From Bacteroidia bacterium (GTDB taxonomy: Bacteria; Bacteroidota; Bacteroidia; SpSt-205): a stretch of 64,000 nt of DNA. Shown in pieces: positions 32,779 through 41,532 of the stretch (within the stretch, counting starts at the first letter, position 1; every line of letters starts with the position of its first letter). The notes beneath the pieces are model-generated. The model did not search any database. It worked only from the letters and a program-made list of their open reading frames with translations, and was not told the origin of the DNA. The position numbers and the translations under genes are program-made. The stretch lies in contig BPGV01000001.1 in assembly GCA_026003215.1 (NCBI GenBank), positions 1,043,001 to 1,107,000 on the forward strand, in the 5' to 3' direction.

Positions 32779-33940
32779 TACCGACTTCTACCCCTACCAC
32801 CAGAATATCATCTATTTGTTCCATCTCGCCCTGCCAGCTATGAAAGAAGGTTCTTAGGGCCTTTTCCTGCTCTGCCAAGGGGAGCAGAGCAGTCTCGGCC
32901 AAGAGTCGCTTAAAGCGCCCCGTGGTGAGCTTACGCCGCTCAGGTCCTCCAAACTGGTCGGCATACCCATCGGTGGCCAGAAAAAGACGCGCCGTTGATT
33001 GTAGCGGTATATCCCGATCGCTCCATACATAGTCCTTATCGGTGGAGCCGCCTAAAGGAGCTCGGTCGCCTTTTAGCTCTTGGAAGCCCTCCTCGCGCGC
33101 AAACCACCAGAGGGGTCTATTAGCAGAGGTCCAAGTGAGGCTTTCTCCTTCTTGCATGAGCATAATCACATCGGCCCCATCCCGGATCCCCTCTGTCGTA
33201 AAAACACTGCACAACCCCTGATGCAAGTACGTAAGCAACCGCCCTGGCGTCGGCTCCGCCACATCGTATAAGGCTTGATTGAGAAAAGCCAGCGATAGCA
33301 TCACCATCATCGCCCCAGGCACCCCATGTCCTGTACAATCGCCCACGGCTAAAAAGCGCTTGCTTCCTTTTTGCGCTATCCAGTAAAAGTCCCCACTTAC
33401 AATATCGCGCGGTAGGTATAAAAGAAAACTATGTGGGAATAAAGCTTGCATCTGCACAAGGGAAGGCAAAGCAGCTACTTGAAGCCGCCGGGCATACTGG
33501 ATGCTTTCTATAAGCTGTTGGTTTTTCTCTTCAATAATACGCAAGAGACGAAGCCGCTCCCGGATGTCTCGCACATAGAGAATAATAGCAGGCTGTTTTT
33601 CCACTTCAACTACGCGGGTACTTACTTCTACGGGGATTTTTTCGCCGGCTGCGGTACGCAAAACAAGCTCTGTGGAGACGGCCCCCCCTTTTTCCCAGGC
33701 ATCCGCGATAAGCTCTGCACTGCGGGCCACAGACTCTGTGGCACAAAGACGGGGAAAATCCAGGCCTTGCATCGCCGATATCTCCCACCCTAAAAGCCGC
33801 TCTATGGCGGGATTTGCATACAAAATGGCACCCGTAGAGGCATGTACAGCTAAAATGCCGTCATTTGCCCCCTCTACCAGCTCCGAGAAGGGGATAGAGG
33901 CACGACGCCGAGAAAAAAGGTCCTTAAGCGAAGCGAAGGC
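32771..33940 (-). CDS. PAS-SpoIIE (PP2C-type) phosphatase; no standard start codon
   Basis: A PAS domain (LVEGANDGILAV ... LYANPAIERLLGW), a short coiled linker (ESIQYARRLQVAALPS) and a SpoIIE phosphatase domain (LPRDIVSGDFYW, VGDCTGHGVPGAMM, ATDGYADQFGG). The first TTG (33823) lies inside the PAS domain. The frame and PAS homology continue upstream to a TAA at 33941-33943 with no ATG, GTG or TTG. Either a rare start is used (an ATC at 33895 or the CTG at 33880), or the 5' end was lost. Such proteins dephosphorylate anti-sigma antagonists in partner-switching stress pathways. It lies directly behind the L31 gene, with five bases between the L31 stop and this open frame. Confidence 0.82.
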   Translation of the reverse strand, partial: AFASLKDLFSRRRASIPFSELVEGANDGILAVHASTGAILYANPAIERLLGWEISAMQGLDFPRLCATESVARSAELIADAWEKGGAVSTELVLRTAAGEKIPVEVSTRVVEVEKQPAIILYVRDIRERLRLLRIIEEKNQQLIESIQYARRLQVAALPSLVQMQALFPHSFLLYLPRDIVSGDFYWIAQKGSKRFLAVGDCTGHGVPGAMMVMLSLAFLNQALYDVAEPTPGRLLTYLHQGLCSVFTTEGIRDGADVIMLMQEGESLTWTSANRPLWWFAREEGFQELKGDRAPLGGSTDKDYVWSDRDIPLQSTARLFLATDGYADQFGGPERRKLTTGRFKRLLAETALLPLAEQEKALRTFFHSWQGEMEQIDDILVVGVEVGTT

Positions 33941-33944
33941 TTAG

Positions 33945-34196
33945 TTATTTTTTCTTTTTCCCGTAACGGGCCATGAACTTATCCACCCGGCGGGCCGTAT
34001 CCACAAACTTTTGCTTACCGGTAAAGAACGGGTGGGAAGCACTGGAAATCTCTAACTTGACTAAGGGATATTCTTTGCCGTCCTCCCAGAGGATAGTTTC
34101 TTTGGTACGTGCCGTGGAGCGGGTGAGGAAGGCGAAGTCTGCCGAGGGGTCCTTGAAGACGACAAGACGATATGCTGGGTGCCCTTCTTTCTTCAT
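33945..34196 (-). CDS. rpmE2: Ribosomal protein L31, type B
   Basis: 83 residues: [15 protein letters not shown], then [24 protein letters not shown], the pattern of bL31. It lacks the CxxC zinc ligands of type A and carries the insertion typical of the zinc-independent type B. Part of the large ribosomal subunit. The start sits four bases from a perfect -7 box. The SpoIIE-type phosphatase frame follows within a few bases. Confidence 0.96.
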   Translation of the reverse strand: MKKEGHPAYRLVVFKDPSADFAFLTRSTARTKETILWEDGKEYPLVKLEISSASHPFFTGKQKFVDTARRVDKFMARYGKKKK

Positions 34197-34200
34197 GAGG

Positions 34201-34208
34201 CAAAGGTA
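34201..34208 (-). promoter_or_regulatory. -7 box TACCTTTG for rpmE2
   Basis: Exact consensus box on the minus strand ending four bases before the ATG at 34196, in the short gap behind the sugar transferase gene. Confidence 0.6.
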
Positions 34209-34217
34209 CGAAAAGCG

Positions 34218-35621
34218 TCACTTCCCACGAGCTTGAAGAACCCGGAGGATGGTATAAAGCAAAATCTTGATATCCAACAGGAACGAGCGATTCGCCAGGT
34301 ATATCAGATCATACCGCATTCGTTCTATCATTTCCTCCACCGAGGAAGCATACCCGTATTTCACCATGCCGAGGCTGGTAATGCCTGGACGGACCTTGAG
34401 CAGCTGCTTGTATTCGGAGGCCTTTTTGACGATTTGGTTTATGTAATACGCCCTCTCGGGACGAGGCCCCACCAAGCTCATGTCTCCTTTGAGCACGTTC
34501 CAAAACTGGGGGAGCTCATCCAGTCGGGTTTTTCGCAGCCAACGTCCAATAGGGGTAATCCGAGGATCGCCTTCTCGGCTAAGAGCCGGCCCCTCTTTTT
34601 CCGCATCCACATACATGGTGCGAAACTTATATATGATAAAAGGACGGCCATTTTTGCCGATGCGTTCTTGCCGAAATATAACAGGCCCCGGCGAAGAGAG
34701 GCGCACTAAAATGGCCAAAATAGCCATTACAGGGGCCAGCACCACTAAGGCCATCAGAGAACCTACCACATCCATCCCCCGCTTGGCTACTTCGTACCAA
34801 GGGGAAGGGGCCGTAGGTCCTATGGTAACCCAGGGGATTTCAATAGGACTGCCCACCCGCACACTTCCCCCTAATACGTCGCGTAATGCTGGTAAGAGAT
34901 GTACTTCTACAGGCAAGCCATTTACCTGAGCTAAGACCGTCTGTAAAGTTTGATCGTCTGTAGACTCCGTAGCAACTATCACATGATGAACGCCTCGCCG
35001 CACCAACACCTGCTCTAACTCTGCCACCCCCCCTAAACATTTGGCCTGACCCAGTAGCACATTTTCCTCTTCTTGTGCAGGAGTCACATAGCCCACTACA
35101 TCATAGCCTAACGCATGCCCATATTTTTTAAGGTCACCCCATGTACGCGCAGCAGCAGGCCCACTCCCCACAATCACCGTAGGAAACCGAAACAGCTTTT
35201 TACGCAAAAGCTTTATTAGCCCATACCGCATAATCCCTAAAGACACCCAACTCAAAATCGCCTGCATCCCTACATACAAGGCCAAAGTAATCCGATATAC
35301 CTTGTAGTTAGGTATAGGGTCATCCAAAAAAGCCAAAAAGAATAACGCTAAACTTCCTAAAATAGTAAGCCATACCCTATTAAAAATCTCGCTTATTACA
35401 GACTGACGCAAGGGATCCCGATAGCTGCCCCCTAATCCATACACCCCTCCCCAATAACACGCTACGATTATCGGTGCCCACAAATATTCCCACAGCGTGC
35501 CCGGCAAGCCTTCGGTAGGATACAAATAAAATCGCCTTACCCAATAAAAGAGTACCCATCCTACATACGACAGGAGGAAATCCGTCAGAAAAAACACTAT
35601 CCCCAAAAACTCTCGCCTCAT
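34218..35621 (-). CDS. Polyprenyl glycosylphosphotransferase (WbaP/EpsL type)
   Basis: 467 residues from ATG 35621, which overlaps the upstream lipoprotein stop as ATGA; a TTG at 35633 is a less likely start. About five N-terminal membrane segments are followed by a CoA-binding-like middle domain and the bacterial sugar transferase domain: KRGMDVVGSLMAL, QERIGKNGRPFIIYKFRTM, and TRLDELPQFWNVLKGDMSLV followed by GPRPE. It transfers a sugar-1-phosphate to undecaprenyl phosphate, the first step of exopolysaccharide or O-antigen repeat assembly. It lies last in the minus-strand unit after the oxidoreductase and lipoprotein genes. Confidence 0.93.
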   Translation of the reverse strand: MRREFLGIVFFLTDFLLSYVGWVLFYWVRRFYLYPTEGLPGTLWEYLWAPIIVACYWGGVYGLGGSYRDPLRQSVISEIFNRVWLTILGSLALFFLAFLDDPIPNYKVYRITLALYVGMQAILSWVSLGIMRYGLIKLLRKKLFRFPTVIVGSGPAAARTWGDLKKYGHALGYDVVGYVTPAQEEENVLLGQAKCLGGVAELEQVLVRRGVHHVIVATESTDDQTLQTVLAQVNGLPVEVHLLPALRDVLGGSVRVGSPIEIPWVTIGPTAPSPWYEVAKRGMDVVGSLMALVVLAPVMAILAILVRLSSPGPVIFRQERIGKNGRPFIIYKFRTMYVDAEKEGPALSREGDPRITPIGRWLRKTRLDELPQFWNVLKGDMSLVGPRPERAYYINQIVKKASEYKQLLKVRPGITSLGMVKYGYASSVEEMIERMRYDLIYLANRSFLLDIKILLYTILRVLQARGK

Positions 35622-36508
35622 AACTGCTTCCAAGTGAGAATACGCACATCATCTAAGTAAAGGGCATGAGTACCCATCGTATCGCCCGCACTGGTAAGGT
35701 ACAGTCTATAACGGTAGAGAGTGCCCTTGCCTGCCAGCCAAGGGGTGAGGTTGATATAAAAAGTGCCCCACCCTTGGTCAGGTGGCCGCAGAAGGAGGTA
35801 TATTTCACGCCCAAACACGGCCCCGGTTTGGGCATTTTCCCAGGTAAGGCCGACGCCTAAGTTTCTATCGCCGCGTACGGATAATTCAGCCCAAATCTCT
35901 TGCTGCGGAAAAGGAAAAGCCGTAGCGGTTTCTATACGAAAGTCACTATATGCGGGGAGCGAAGCGGCCCCACACCAGAATCCCCTACGAGGCTGGGTAA
36001 AGCTACGTTGGAGGGATACGGCTCCAGGCTCGCCGGCATTCACCACGCGGAAGCCCACCTGGGGCGATTCAAAGTCTTCTCGAAAGACATACTCTAAGAG
36101 CGTGTCAGGGAAATAGCGATACACCGGCCTGTGATAGGTCTCTTGCTCAGGCGGGAAAGGCCCCCACAGGGTATCAAACTGCCAAAAAGGGTAAGCCTTG
36201 CGAGAAACGGAGACCCCTCCGTCGCGCACTCCTCCGGCCAGTAGTATATACGGTGTCTGCGCAGGTACAATCGGCACCCGTCCGCCCGATTCTGTAAGGG
36301 TGAGGTACTTCCCCTCGGGATAAACCCACGCATCTATGGGCGCTTCTATGGGAAGGGTATCGTTTTCTATGACCACGCTGGGCGCACTTAGGCGTAGATA
36401 GGCTGGGGGGAGGGCGTGGGTAGGGCGGCAGCTACTGGCCAGCAAAAACCAAGCGATGCTCAGCCAAAGCTTCTGCTTGCCAAGCCCAGGCCATGACCGA
36501 CTGCACAT
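35618..36508 (-). CDS. Putative lipoprotein
   Basis: About 296 residues from the ATG at 36508. A basic n-region and hydrophobic stretch end in a lipobox-like LASSC (about 23-27), so it is likely an outer-membrane or periplasmic lipoprotein. The mature part is beta-rich and resembles a galactose-binding/jellyroll fold near the end (YLDDVRILTWKQL), as in carbohydrate-binding modules. Family not recognised. It overlaps the oxidoreductase gene by 77 bases, a long overlap that leaves the start uncertain, and couples to the sugar transferase by ATGA. Confidence 0.65.
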   Translation of the reverse strand: MCSRSWPGLGKQKLWLSIAWFLLASSCRPTHALPPAYLRLSAPSVVIENDTLPIEAPIDAWVYPEGKYLTLTESGGRVPIVPAQTPYILLAGGVRDGGVSVSRKAYPFWQFDTLWGPFPPEQETYHRPVYRYFPDTLLEYVFREDFESPQVGFRVVNAGEPGAVSLQRSFTQPRRGFWCGAASLPAYSDFRIETATAFPFPQQEIWAELSVRGDRNLGVGLTWENAQTGAVFGREIYLLLRPPDQGWGTFYINLTPWLAGKGTLYRYRLYLTSAGDTMGTHALYLDDVRILTWKQL

Positions 36509-37358
36509 GTGCCAGCGAGAGGAAAGAGGTATCACCGCGAGCTATACATGACAAAAAGTGTTCCAGTTCAGCGGCGAGGGCATCGCCCGCAGTAGATAGG
36601 GAGACTTCCTTAGCCATACCTGCCTCCCATGCGTGTACAGAGCGGCTAAGAAGGTCGGCCTCTATCCATAGATTCGGACCGTGAGCGCTAAGCCTGCGGC
36701 GTTTATGCGGCGCATCCCGGCTGACCAAGAAACTAGCCCCCCGGCCATCTACTAAGTCTACCCATAGCTGTACAGTATCTGGCTTCTCTGTCCGAGTCCG
36801 ATAGGCTATCACGCGCATATCGGCTATCCGCCCCTCTGTGAAGGCCCAAAAGAGATCCAAATCGTGTATAAGCAGGTCTAAGAGTACAGAAGCATCGCTG
36901 CCTCGGGGAGTCCAAGGCGCTATGCGCTCAAAAGTGTATTGCCAAAGCTTCTCGCGCAGAGGATATAGTGCAGAAAACACCGGATTGAACCGTTCCGAAT
37001 GCCCTACCATCGTGACTACACCGGATTCCTCTTCCAAGCGCAGGAGCCGTTCTAACTCGTAAGGCGAAGTCACCGCCGGTTTCTCTATAAATACATGCTT
37101 TTGGGCCCGAAGGGCAGCTTCGGCATAATAGGCATGTGTGGCTGTGGGTGAAGCAATAATGAGGGCATCTACCCGACTCAAGAGCGCCGGGAAGCTCTCA
37201 ACCACCGGCAGACCCGCAGCGCTTAAATCAGCCAGCTGCTGCGAGTCTGTATCAAACAATGCGGTGAGCGTGACAAGCGGGGAAGCCTGGGCCTTTTGGA
37301 GATGGAGACGCCCCATGTGGCCCAACCCCACTATGCCCAACCTAATCGGGGCGTTCAT
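36432..37358 (-). CDS. Gfo/Idh/MocA-family oxidoreductase
   Basis: 308 residues with Rossmann motif GIVGLGHMGRLHL, the EKPAVT motif (Lys of the active site) near residue 95, and a C-terminal HDLDLFW segment typical of this family. These NAD(P)-dependent enzymes oxidise or reduce sugars, often nucleotide sugars used in surface polysaccharides. Sitting just ahead of a lipoprotein and a glycosylphosphotransferase, it likely makes an unusual sugar for that pathway. Its ATG overlaps the stop of the small basic protein gene (ATGA). Confidence 0.88.
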   Translation of the reverse strand: MNAPIRLGIVGLGHMGRLHLQKAQASPLVTLTALFDTDSQQLADLSAAGLPVVESFPALLSRVDALIIASPTATHAYYAEAALRAQKHVFIEKPAVTSPYELERLLRLEEESGVVTMVGHSERFNPVFSALYPLREKLWQYTFERIAPWTPRGSDASVLLDLLIHDLDLFWAFTEGRIADMRVIAYRTRTEKPDTVQLWVDLVDGRGASFLVSRDAPHKRRRLSAHGPNLWIEADLLSRSVHAWEAGMAKEVSLSTAGDALAAELEHFLSCIARGDTSFLSLAHVQSVMAWAWQAEALAEHRLVFAGQ

Positions 37359-37522
37359 GCCCCTTGAAACGCCTGCGACAGCTCCCGCAGAAGTCTCATG
37401 TTAGCTTCTTGGAGGGCATTGTGTTGGCGGCTACTGATAGGAGCCCATACCCGCCGCTTCTGAATCTTGCGTCGTGTCCGATTCCAACGCACATATACGC
37501 GCTTGTCTGGCTTGCGTGCCAT
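37355..37522 (-). CDS. Small basic protein (55 aa)
   Basis: A gene too short for common cut-offs. The ATG at 37522 is five bases from a perfect -7 box and the stop overlaps the oxidoreductase ATG (ATGA). The product starts ARKPDKRVYVRWNRTRRKIQ and is extremely rich in Arg and Lys in its first half. A helical, amphipathic second half follows (NALQEANMRLLRELSQAF). The composition suggests binding to RNA, DNA or the ribosome. No family recognised. Being first in the polysaccharide unit, it could be a regulator or simply share the promoter. Confidence 0.65.
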   Translation of the reverse strand: MARKPDKRVYVRWNRTRRKIQKRRVWAPISSRQHNALQEANMRLLRELSQAFQGA

Positions 37523-37527
37523 GGGGG

Positions 37528-37535
37528 CAAAGGTA
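37528..37535 (-). promoter_or_regulatory. -7 box TACCTTTG for the small basic protein and polysaccharide unit
   Basis: Exact consensus box ending five bases before the ATG at 37522. It is the only box found for the run down to 34218. Confidence 0.6.
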
Positions 37536-37547
37536 AGCGCATTCCTT

Positions 37548-38822
37548 CTATATGAAAATACTCGCCCAACAAGCAGATAAGAGAGAAGCTAAGCTGCCCC
37601 CCAATACCGCTCGCAGGCCAAGTTGAGCCAGCTCACCGCGCCGCTCTGGAGCCAGCGCCCCTATACCCCCGAGCTGTATGGCTATAGAGCTAAAGTTTGC
37701 AAAACCACACAAGGCATATACTGAGAGAATGCGCGCCTTTTCAGTAAGATAGGGCATTTGAGCGAGCTTTACATACGCTATAAACTCATTGATGACTATT
37801 TTTTGTCCAATCAGGGCTCCTACGGGCAAGGTCTCTCGCCATTCCACTCCGATAAGCCACGCTATCGGACGGAGGGCCTGTCCCAAAAGCCATTCTAAGG
37901 ACAGCCCCGCGTAAATCCCCCCCGAAGTGCGTTGTATCCATTCATTGAGGGCCAAGAGGGAGCCTATCTTAAGCAGGAGGGCGTTCAAGAGCGCTAATAC
38001 GGCGATAAAAGCCAGGAGCATCGCGGCGATATTGGCGGCTAAGCGCAAGCCATCGGCCGCGCCTTGAGCGAGGGCTTCCAAAATATTCGTAGCTTGCCCG
38101 ATAGGGGGAAGGTGGAGGCCCTTTTGCAGGGCTGTGGGGTCGGTCTCTGGCACGAGAAGCTTGGCAAACAGGAGTGCCGCCGGGGCATTCATCACCGAAG
38201 CGCTCATCAGATGGAGGGCATATTGCTGGCGGGCGACAGGGTCATTCCCGCCGAGAAACCCGACATAGGCCGCAAGCACCCCACCAGCCAAAGTAGCCAT
38301 GCCGCCTATCATCACCGCCATGAGCTCGGAGCGAGAAAGCCCCCCCAAAAACGGCCGAATAAGCAGCGGAGCCTCCGTCTGACCTAAAAAAATATTAGAA
38401 GCGACACACAAGCTCTCCGGTCCAGAAGTGCCCAACGTACGGCGCATTACCCAAGCCACCGCCTGCACCACCCGTTGCAGCACACCTAAGTGGTACAACG
38501 CCGCCGTTAGCGCTGAAAAAAATACCACCGTAGGCAGTACCTGCAAAACGAAAATAAACCCAAAGGTATCCGCGTATTCCGGGCGAACCAGATTCCCGAA
38601 AAGGAACTTTGCCCCCTCCTGGGAGAAATCTAAGACACGCACAAAAAGTCGACTAAGGAACTCAAAACCCTCTCGGGCCGGGGGCCAGCGTAGGACTAAC
38701 CACCCAAAGACCGCCTGAAGCAAGAGCGCTCCTATTACTACCCGCCACATGAAGGGGCGCCGCCTTTCAGCGGCCACCCAAGCTATCAATAGCAGTAGGG
38801 GGATTCCTATGAGAGCGTGCAT
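37548..38822 (-). CDS. Concentrative nucleoside transporter (NupC/CNT)
   Basis: 424 residues with about ten membrane segments and CNT signatures: SNIFLGQTEAPLLIRPFL, MSASVMNAPAALLFAKLL, and IGQKIVINEFIAYV followed by CGFANFSSIAIQLGGIG. An inner-membrane symporter that imports nucleosides with H+ or Na+. Its ATG overlaps the stop of the bifunctional nuclease gene as TGATG. It fits with deoC at the right edge, which consumes the deoxyribose part of salvaged deoxynucleosides. Confidence 0.95.
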   Translation of the reverse strand: MHALIGIPLLLLIAWVAAERRRPFMWRVVIGALLLQAVFGWLVLRWPPAREGFEFLSRLFVRVLDFSQEGAKFLFGNLVRPEYADTFGFIFVLQVLPTVVFFSALTAALYHLGVLQRVVQAVAWVMRRTLGTSGPESLCVASNIFLGQTEAPLLIRPFLGGLSRSELMAVMIGGMATLAGGVLAAYVGFLGGNDPVARQQYALHLMSASVMNAPAALLFAKLLVPETDPTALQKGLHLPPIGQATNILEALAQGAADGLRLAANIAAMLLAFIAVLALLNALLLKIGSLLALNEWIQRTSGGIYAGLSLEWLLGQALRPIAWLIGVEWRETLPVGALIGQKIVINEFIAYVKLAQMPYLTEKARILSVYALCGFANFSSIAIQLGGIGALAPERRGELAQLGLRAVLGGSLASLLSACWASIFI

Positions 38823-39436
38823 CAGCTATCGCTTTCTTGGCTACGGCCTTGGAGGCGCCGGAGTTCATCGCGGATTCGGGCGGCCATTTCGTAATCTTCC
38901 CGCGCCAAAGCTTCCTGCAGCAGGCGCTCAAGCTCCTTTATCCGCTCAGGGGCAGAGCCACCCCGACTTGGCCTTTCCTCGGCGGGGCTATCCTCGGTTT
39001 CTTCTTCGTCCTCTTCGTCAGGGCCGGGCTGGGCCGCCTTCCGTAGTACCTCTTCCTCGCAGTAAATCGGCGCCCCCGCCCGAAGGGCTAAAGCTACCCC
39101 ATCACTGGGCCGGCAATCTATCTCTATTACCCCTTGAGCTGTCTCTAATAAAAGATACGCATAGAAGGTGGCGTCTTGGAGTTTATAGATAGTGACTTCC
39201 GTCAAGATAGCGTCCAGAGCTCTAAGTATATTGAGCAGAAGGTCATGGGTAAGCGGCCGAGGTGGACGAATATTTTGGATTTCTGTATTGATAGCCAGGC
39301 CCTCTGCTTGCCCTATGACGATAGGTAGCCGGCGCGAACCTTCTTTTTCACGCAGGATAAGTACATACGCCCGAGAAGAGCCAAACTCCGTAATAGGCTG
39401 GCTAAGCCCGGCCACTTCCATCTCTACCTTCGCCAT
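38822..39436 (-). CDS. Bifunctional nuclease-domain protein with UVR motif
   Basis: 204 residues from ATG 39436, set by the -7 box; the frame opens 31 codons further upstream without homology. The N-terminal 140 residues are a DUF151/BFN domain (SRAYVLILREKEGSRRLPIVIG, DCRPSDGVALALR). An acidic linker and a UvrB/UvrC motif follow (LERLLQEALAREDYEMAARI). This architecture is common in Bacteroidota. The nuclease name comes from a plant homologue; the role in bacteria is not settled. It is coupled to the nucleoside transporter. Confidence 0.86.
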   Translation of the reverse strand: MAKVEMEVAGLSQPITEFGSSRAYVLILREKEGSRRLPIVIGQAEGLAINTEIQNIRPPRPLTHDLLLNILRALDAILTEVTIYKLQDATFYAYLLLETAQGVIEIDCRPSDGVALALRAGAPIYCEEEVLRKAAQPGPDEEDEEETEDSPAEERPSRGGSAPERIKELERLLQEALAREDYEMAARIRDELRRLQGRSQESDS

Positions 39437-39442
39437 TAGGCC

Positions 39443-39450
39443 CAAAGGTA
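39443..39450 (-). promoter_or_regulatory. -7 box TACCTTTG for the bifunctional nuclease gene
   Basis: Exact consensus box ending six bases before the ATG at 39436, in the gap behind the lycopene cyclase gene. Confidence 0.6.
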
Positions 39451-39458
39451 CAAAATGC

Positions 39459-40208
39459 CTATACTGCCCGTGGCGGAAAAATGCGCACCAAAAGCCACCC
39501 CACCGCAACCATGGCATTGGTGACAGCAAAAAAGAAGGCTTCCTCTATCGGGAGGCCCCCAGGCAAAGCCACCCCCAGCGAAGTAGCCTCCGTAATATGC
39601 CAAATACCCTCCCGAATAGCCCAGGTATCTGCTGCCCACAAGTAAAGGGTAGGCATCGCTATACCTGCGAAGACATACCTCTTAAAATAGCCTACGAACT
39701 TACGGGCTAAAAAGAGCTGCCCCCCTATCACCGGCAAAGCCCACCCGGTAATAAGGAGAAAATAAGTGCCCTGGGGCCATTCCCCCCACAGGAAAATACC
39801 CCACGCTATCAGACCCAGGATTATAAAGCCTACCCCTACCACACTCCATACAGAAGGATTACCCCTTGCGCTAAGCCATTTAGCCCCTTTCCAGCGGACC
39901 GGCACTTCTAACCATAAAGTCGTTAGCGTTGTCTGCAAGACAAAAAAGAGGTACTCCTCCAGCGGCACCCACCCCAGCCGAATACCCCATACCCGCTCCG
40001 GCGGGTAAGTCCAGATGTGGTTAGCCACGAGATAGTTATCCCAGGGCGTAGTGTAAAGCAGGGCCACTATAGCTAAAAACACCCACAGCGATTTCAGGCT
40101 CCTTGTATGAAAATGAGGAAGTAAGGGTAAAGGTTTAGAAGCTACTAATGCCGCTACAGCCAAGAGGGCCGGCAAAAGCCAGATAGCTAAAAAAGCACCG
40201 TAGGTCAT
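39459..40208 (-). CDS. Lycopene cyclase (CrtYcd fused type)
   Basis: 249 residues from ATG 40208, which overlaps the P450 stop as ATGA. About seven membrane segments. Two copies of the cyclase-domain pattern are seen: PWDNYLVANHIWTY with LGWVPLEEYLFF, and DTWAIREGIWHI with GLPIEEAFFFAVTN. The PxEE (PLEEYLFF, PIEEAFFF) acidic pairs are the likely catalytic residues. It converts lycopene to beta- or gamma-carotene in the membrane. The coupled P450 probably hydroxylates the product. Confidence 0.92.
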   Translation of the reverse strand: MTYGAFLAIWLLPALLAVAALVASKPLPLLPHFHTRSLKSLWVFLAIVALLYTTPWDNYLVANHIWTYPPERVWGIRLGWVPLEEYLFFVLQTTLTTLWLEVPVRWKGAKWLSARGNPSVWSVVGVGFIILGLIAWGIFLWGEWPQGTYFLLITGWALPVIGGQLFLARKFVGYFKRYVFAGIAMPTLYLWAADTWAIREGIWHITEATSLGVALPGGLPIEEAFFFAVTNAMVAVGWLLVRIFPPRAV

Positions 40209-41494
40209 ACGCGTTCTATTTGCATGTACAGGCTGGGGCGGGGTTCCAAGGTAGCACCCATGTAGGGATGTACATGCTTCTCCCGGAGGAAAAAGCGGTA
40301 CTTTCTGAGGAGCAGGCTGAGAACCCAACGGAGTTCTACTTGGGCGAAGGGCGCGCCTATACACATACGTGGCCCTCCACTAAAAGGCACATAAGCGAAA
40401 CTCTCGTTTTTTTCGCCTGCCATCCACCGTTCTGGGCGAAAGGCCAGAGGTTCCTCCCAAAAAGCTGGATGGGTATGTGCCAGATAGTAACTGAGCAAAA
40501 CCCGCTGCCCTGGGGGGAGCGGATACCCCAGAAGGTCTGTGGGTTCCACTACTCGGCGGTTTCCTGCATGGATAGGGGGGTACAAGCGGAGCACTTCACG
40601 GACAAAAGCATCCAGCAAGGGGAGTTCTAAGACGGCTTCGGGGGTGGGACAAGTATCCCCGAAGTAGCCTTGGATTTCACTTCGCAGGTGCTCCTGCCAC
40701 TCCGGCTGACACCCCAACTCGTATAAGGACCAAGCCAGCGCTGCCGTACTGGTATCATGACCCGCTATGAGCATGGTAAGCAAATGGTCTCGGATGATAC
40801 CTGCATCGGAATAGGCTTCCAAGAGATGGGACAGGAGGTCATCTGGGGGATTGAGTGCTTTTTTACGAGCTCGTATAAGGCTATACAAGTGCTCATCTAT
40901 TACCTTGAGGGCCTGAGGAGGCGGCTCACTGGCTCCCCACAAAAGCCACGGCCCAGGGCCGATATACTTTATGAGGGCCAATATCGGCTTCCATAACTTA
41001 GGTAGCTCGGGGGTGGGGTCATGCGAAAAATACACCGCTTCAAAGAGCACGAGGGCTATACGACGCATCTCTACCAGCATGTCATAAGTACGTCCCGAGA
41101 CCCACTGGTGTGTGAGCTTTTCTATGGGGTTTCGTAAAGCAGCGAGGCGCGGGAGGAAGTGTCTGCGGCGATTACTTCTTTCCATTGTGCGGCGGGCGTA
41201 GGCGTGGGACGCCCCATCCTGTACCAAGAGGCCTTGACGCAGCAGGCGCACAATAGGTTCCCCTTCCACACGCCATGAGAAAGCTGCGCGCTTTTCTACA
41301 AGGGCTTCTCTGAGCGCAGTAGGATGTCCTACCACTACGAGGTCTAAGCGTCCCAAGCGCAGCCGGAAGATATCGCCTAAGGCCGCCCGTGCTTGCAGTA
41401 GGGCTTCTGGCAGACCTGCCGGCCCTCGGCGCAAGGTCCATAAAATGCGCAGCCCTTGCCGTGGTGAGAGCTGTTCTACCCCGGGAATAGTCAC
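40205..41494 (-). CDS. Cytochrome P450, CYP175-like carotene hydroxylase candidate
   Basis: 429 residues. The heme-binding Cys lies in FSGGPRMCIGAPFA (about 373-386), the I-helix is AGHDTST and the K-helix ExxR is EVLRLYPP. No membrane anchor, so it is soluble. Length and motifs resemble Thermus CYP175A1, a beta-carotene 3-hydroxylase, and the gene overlaps lycopene cyclase by an ATGA. This makes a zeaxanthin-type pathway step likely, by inference from context. The start is GTG 41494 with no clear -7 box in the short divergent gap toward the GT2 gene. Confidence 0.88.
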   Translation of the reverse strand: MTIPGVEQLSPRQGLRILWTLRRGPAGLPEALLQARAALGDIFRLRLGRLDLVVVGHPTALREALVEKRAAFSWRVEGEPIVRLLRQGLLVQDGASHAYARRTMERSNRRRHFLPRLAALRNPIEKLTHQWVSGRTYDMLVEMRRIALVLFEAVYFSHDPTPELPKLWKPILALIKYIGPGPWLLWGASEPPPQALKVIDEHLYSLIRARKKALNPPDDLLSHLLEAYSDAGIIRDHLLTMLIAGHDTSTAALAWSLYELGCQPEWQEHLRSEIQGYFGDTCPTPEAVLELPLLDAFVREVLRLYPPIHAGNRRVVEPTDLLGYPLPPGQRVLLSYYLAHTHPAFWEEPLAFRPERWMAGEKNESFAYVPFSGGPRMCIGAPFAQVELRWVLSLLLRKYRFFLREKHVHPYMGATLEPRPSLYMQIERV

Positions 41495-41521
41495 TTATCC
41501 GCTATTAACCGAAAACCCCCG

Positions 41522-41529
41522 TACTTTCG
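41522..41529 (+). promoter_or_regulatory. -7 box TACTTTCG for the GT2 gene
   Basis: Box ending three bases before the GTG start at 41533. Confidence 0.5.
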
Positions 41530-41532
41530 GTA

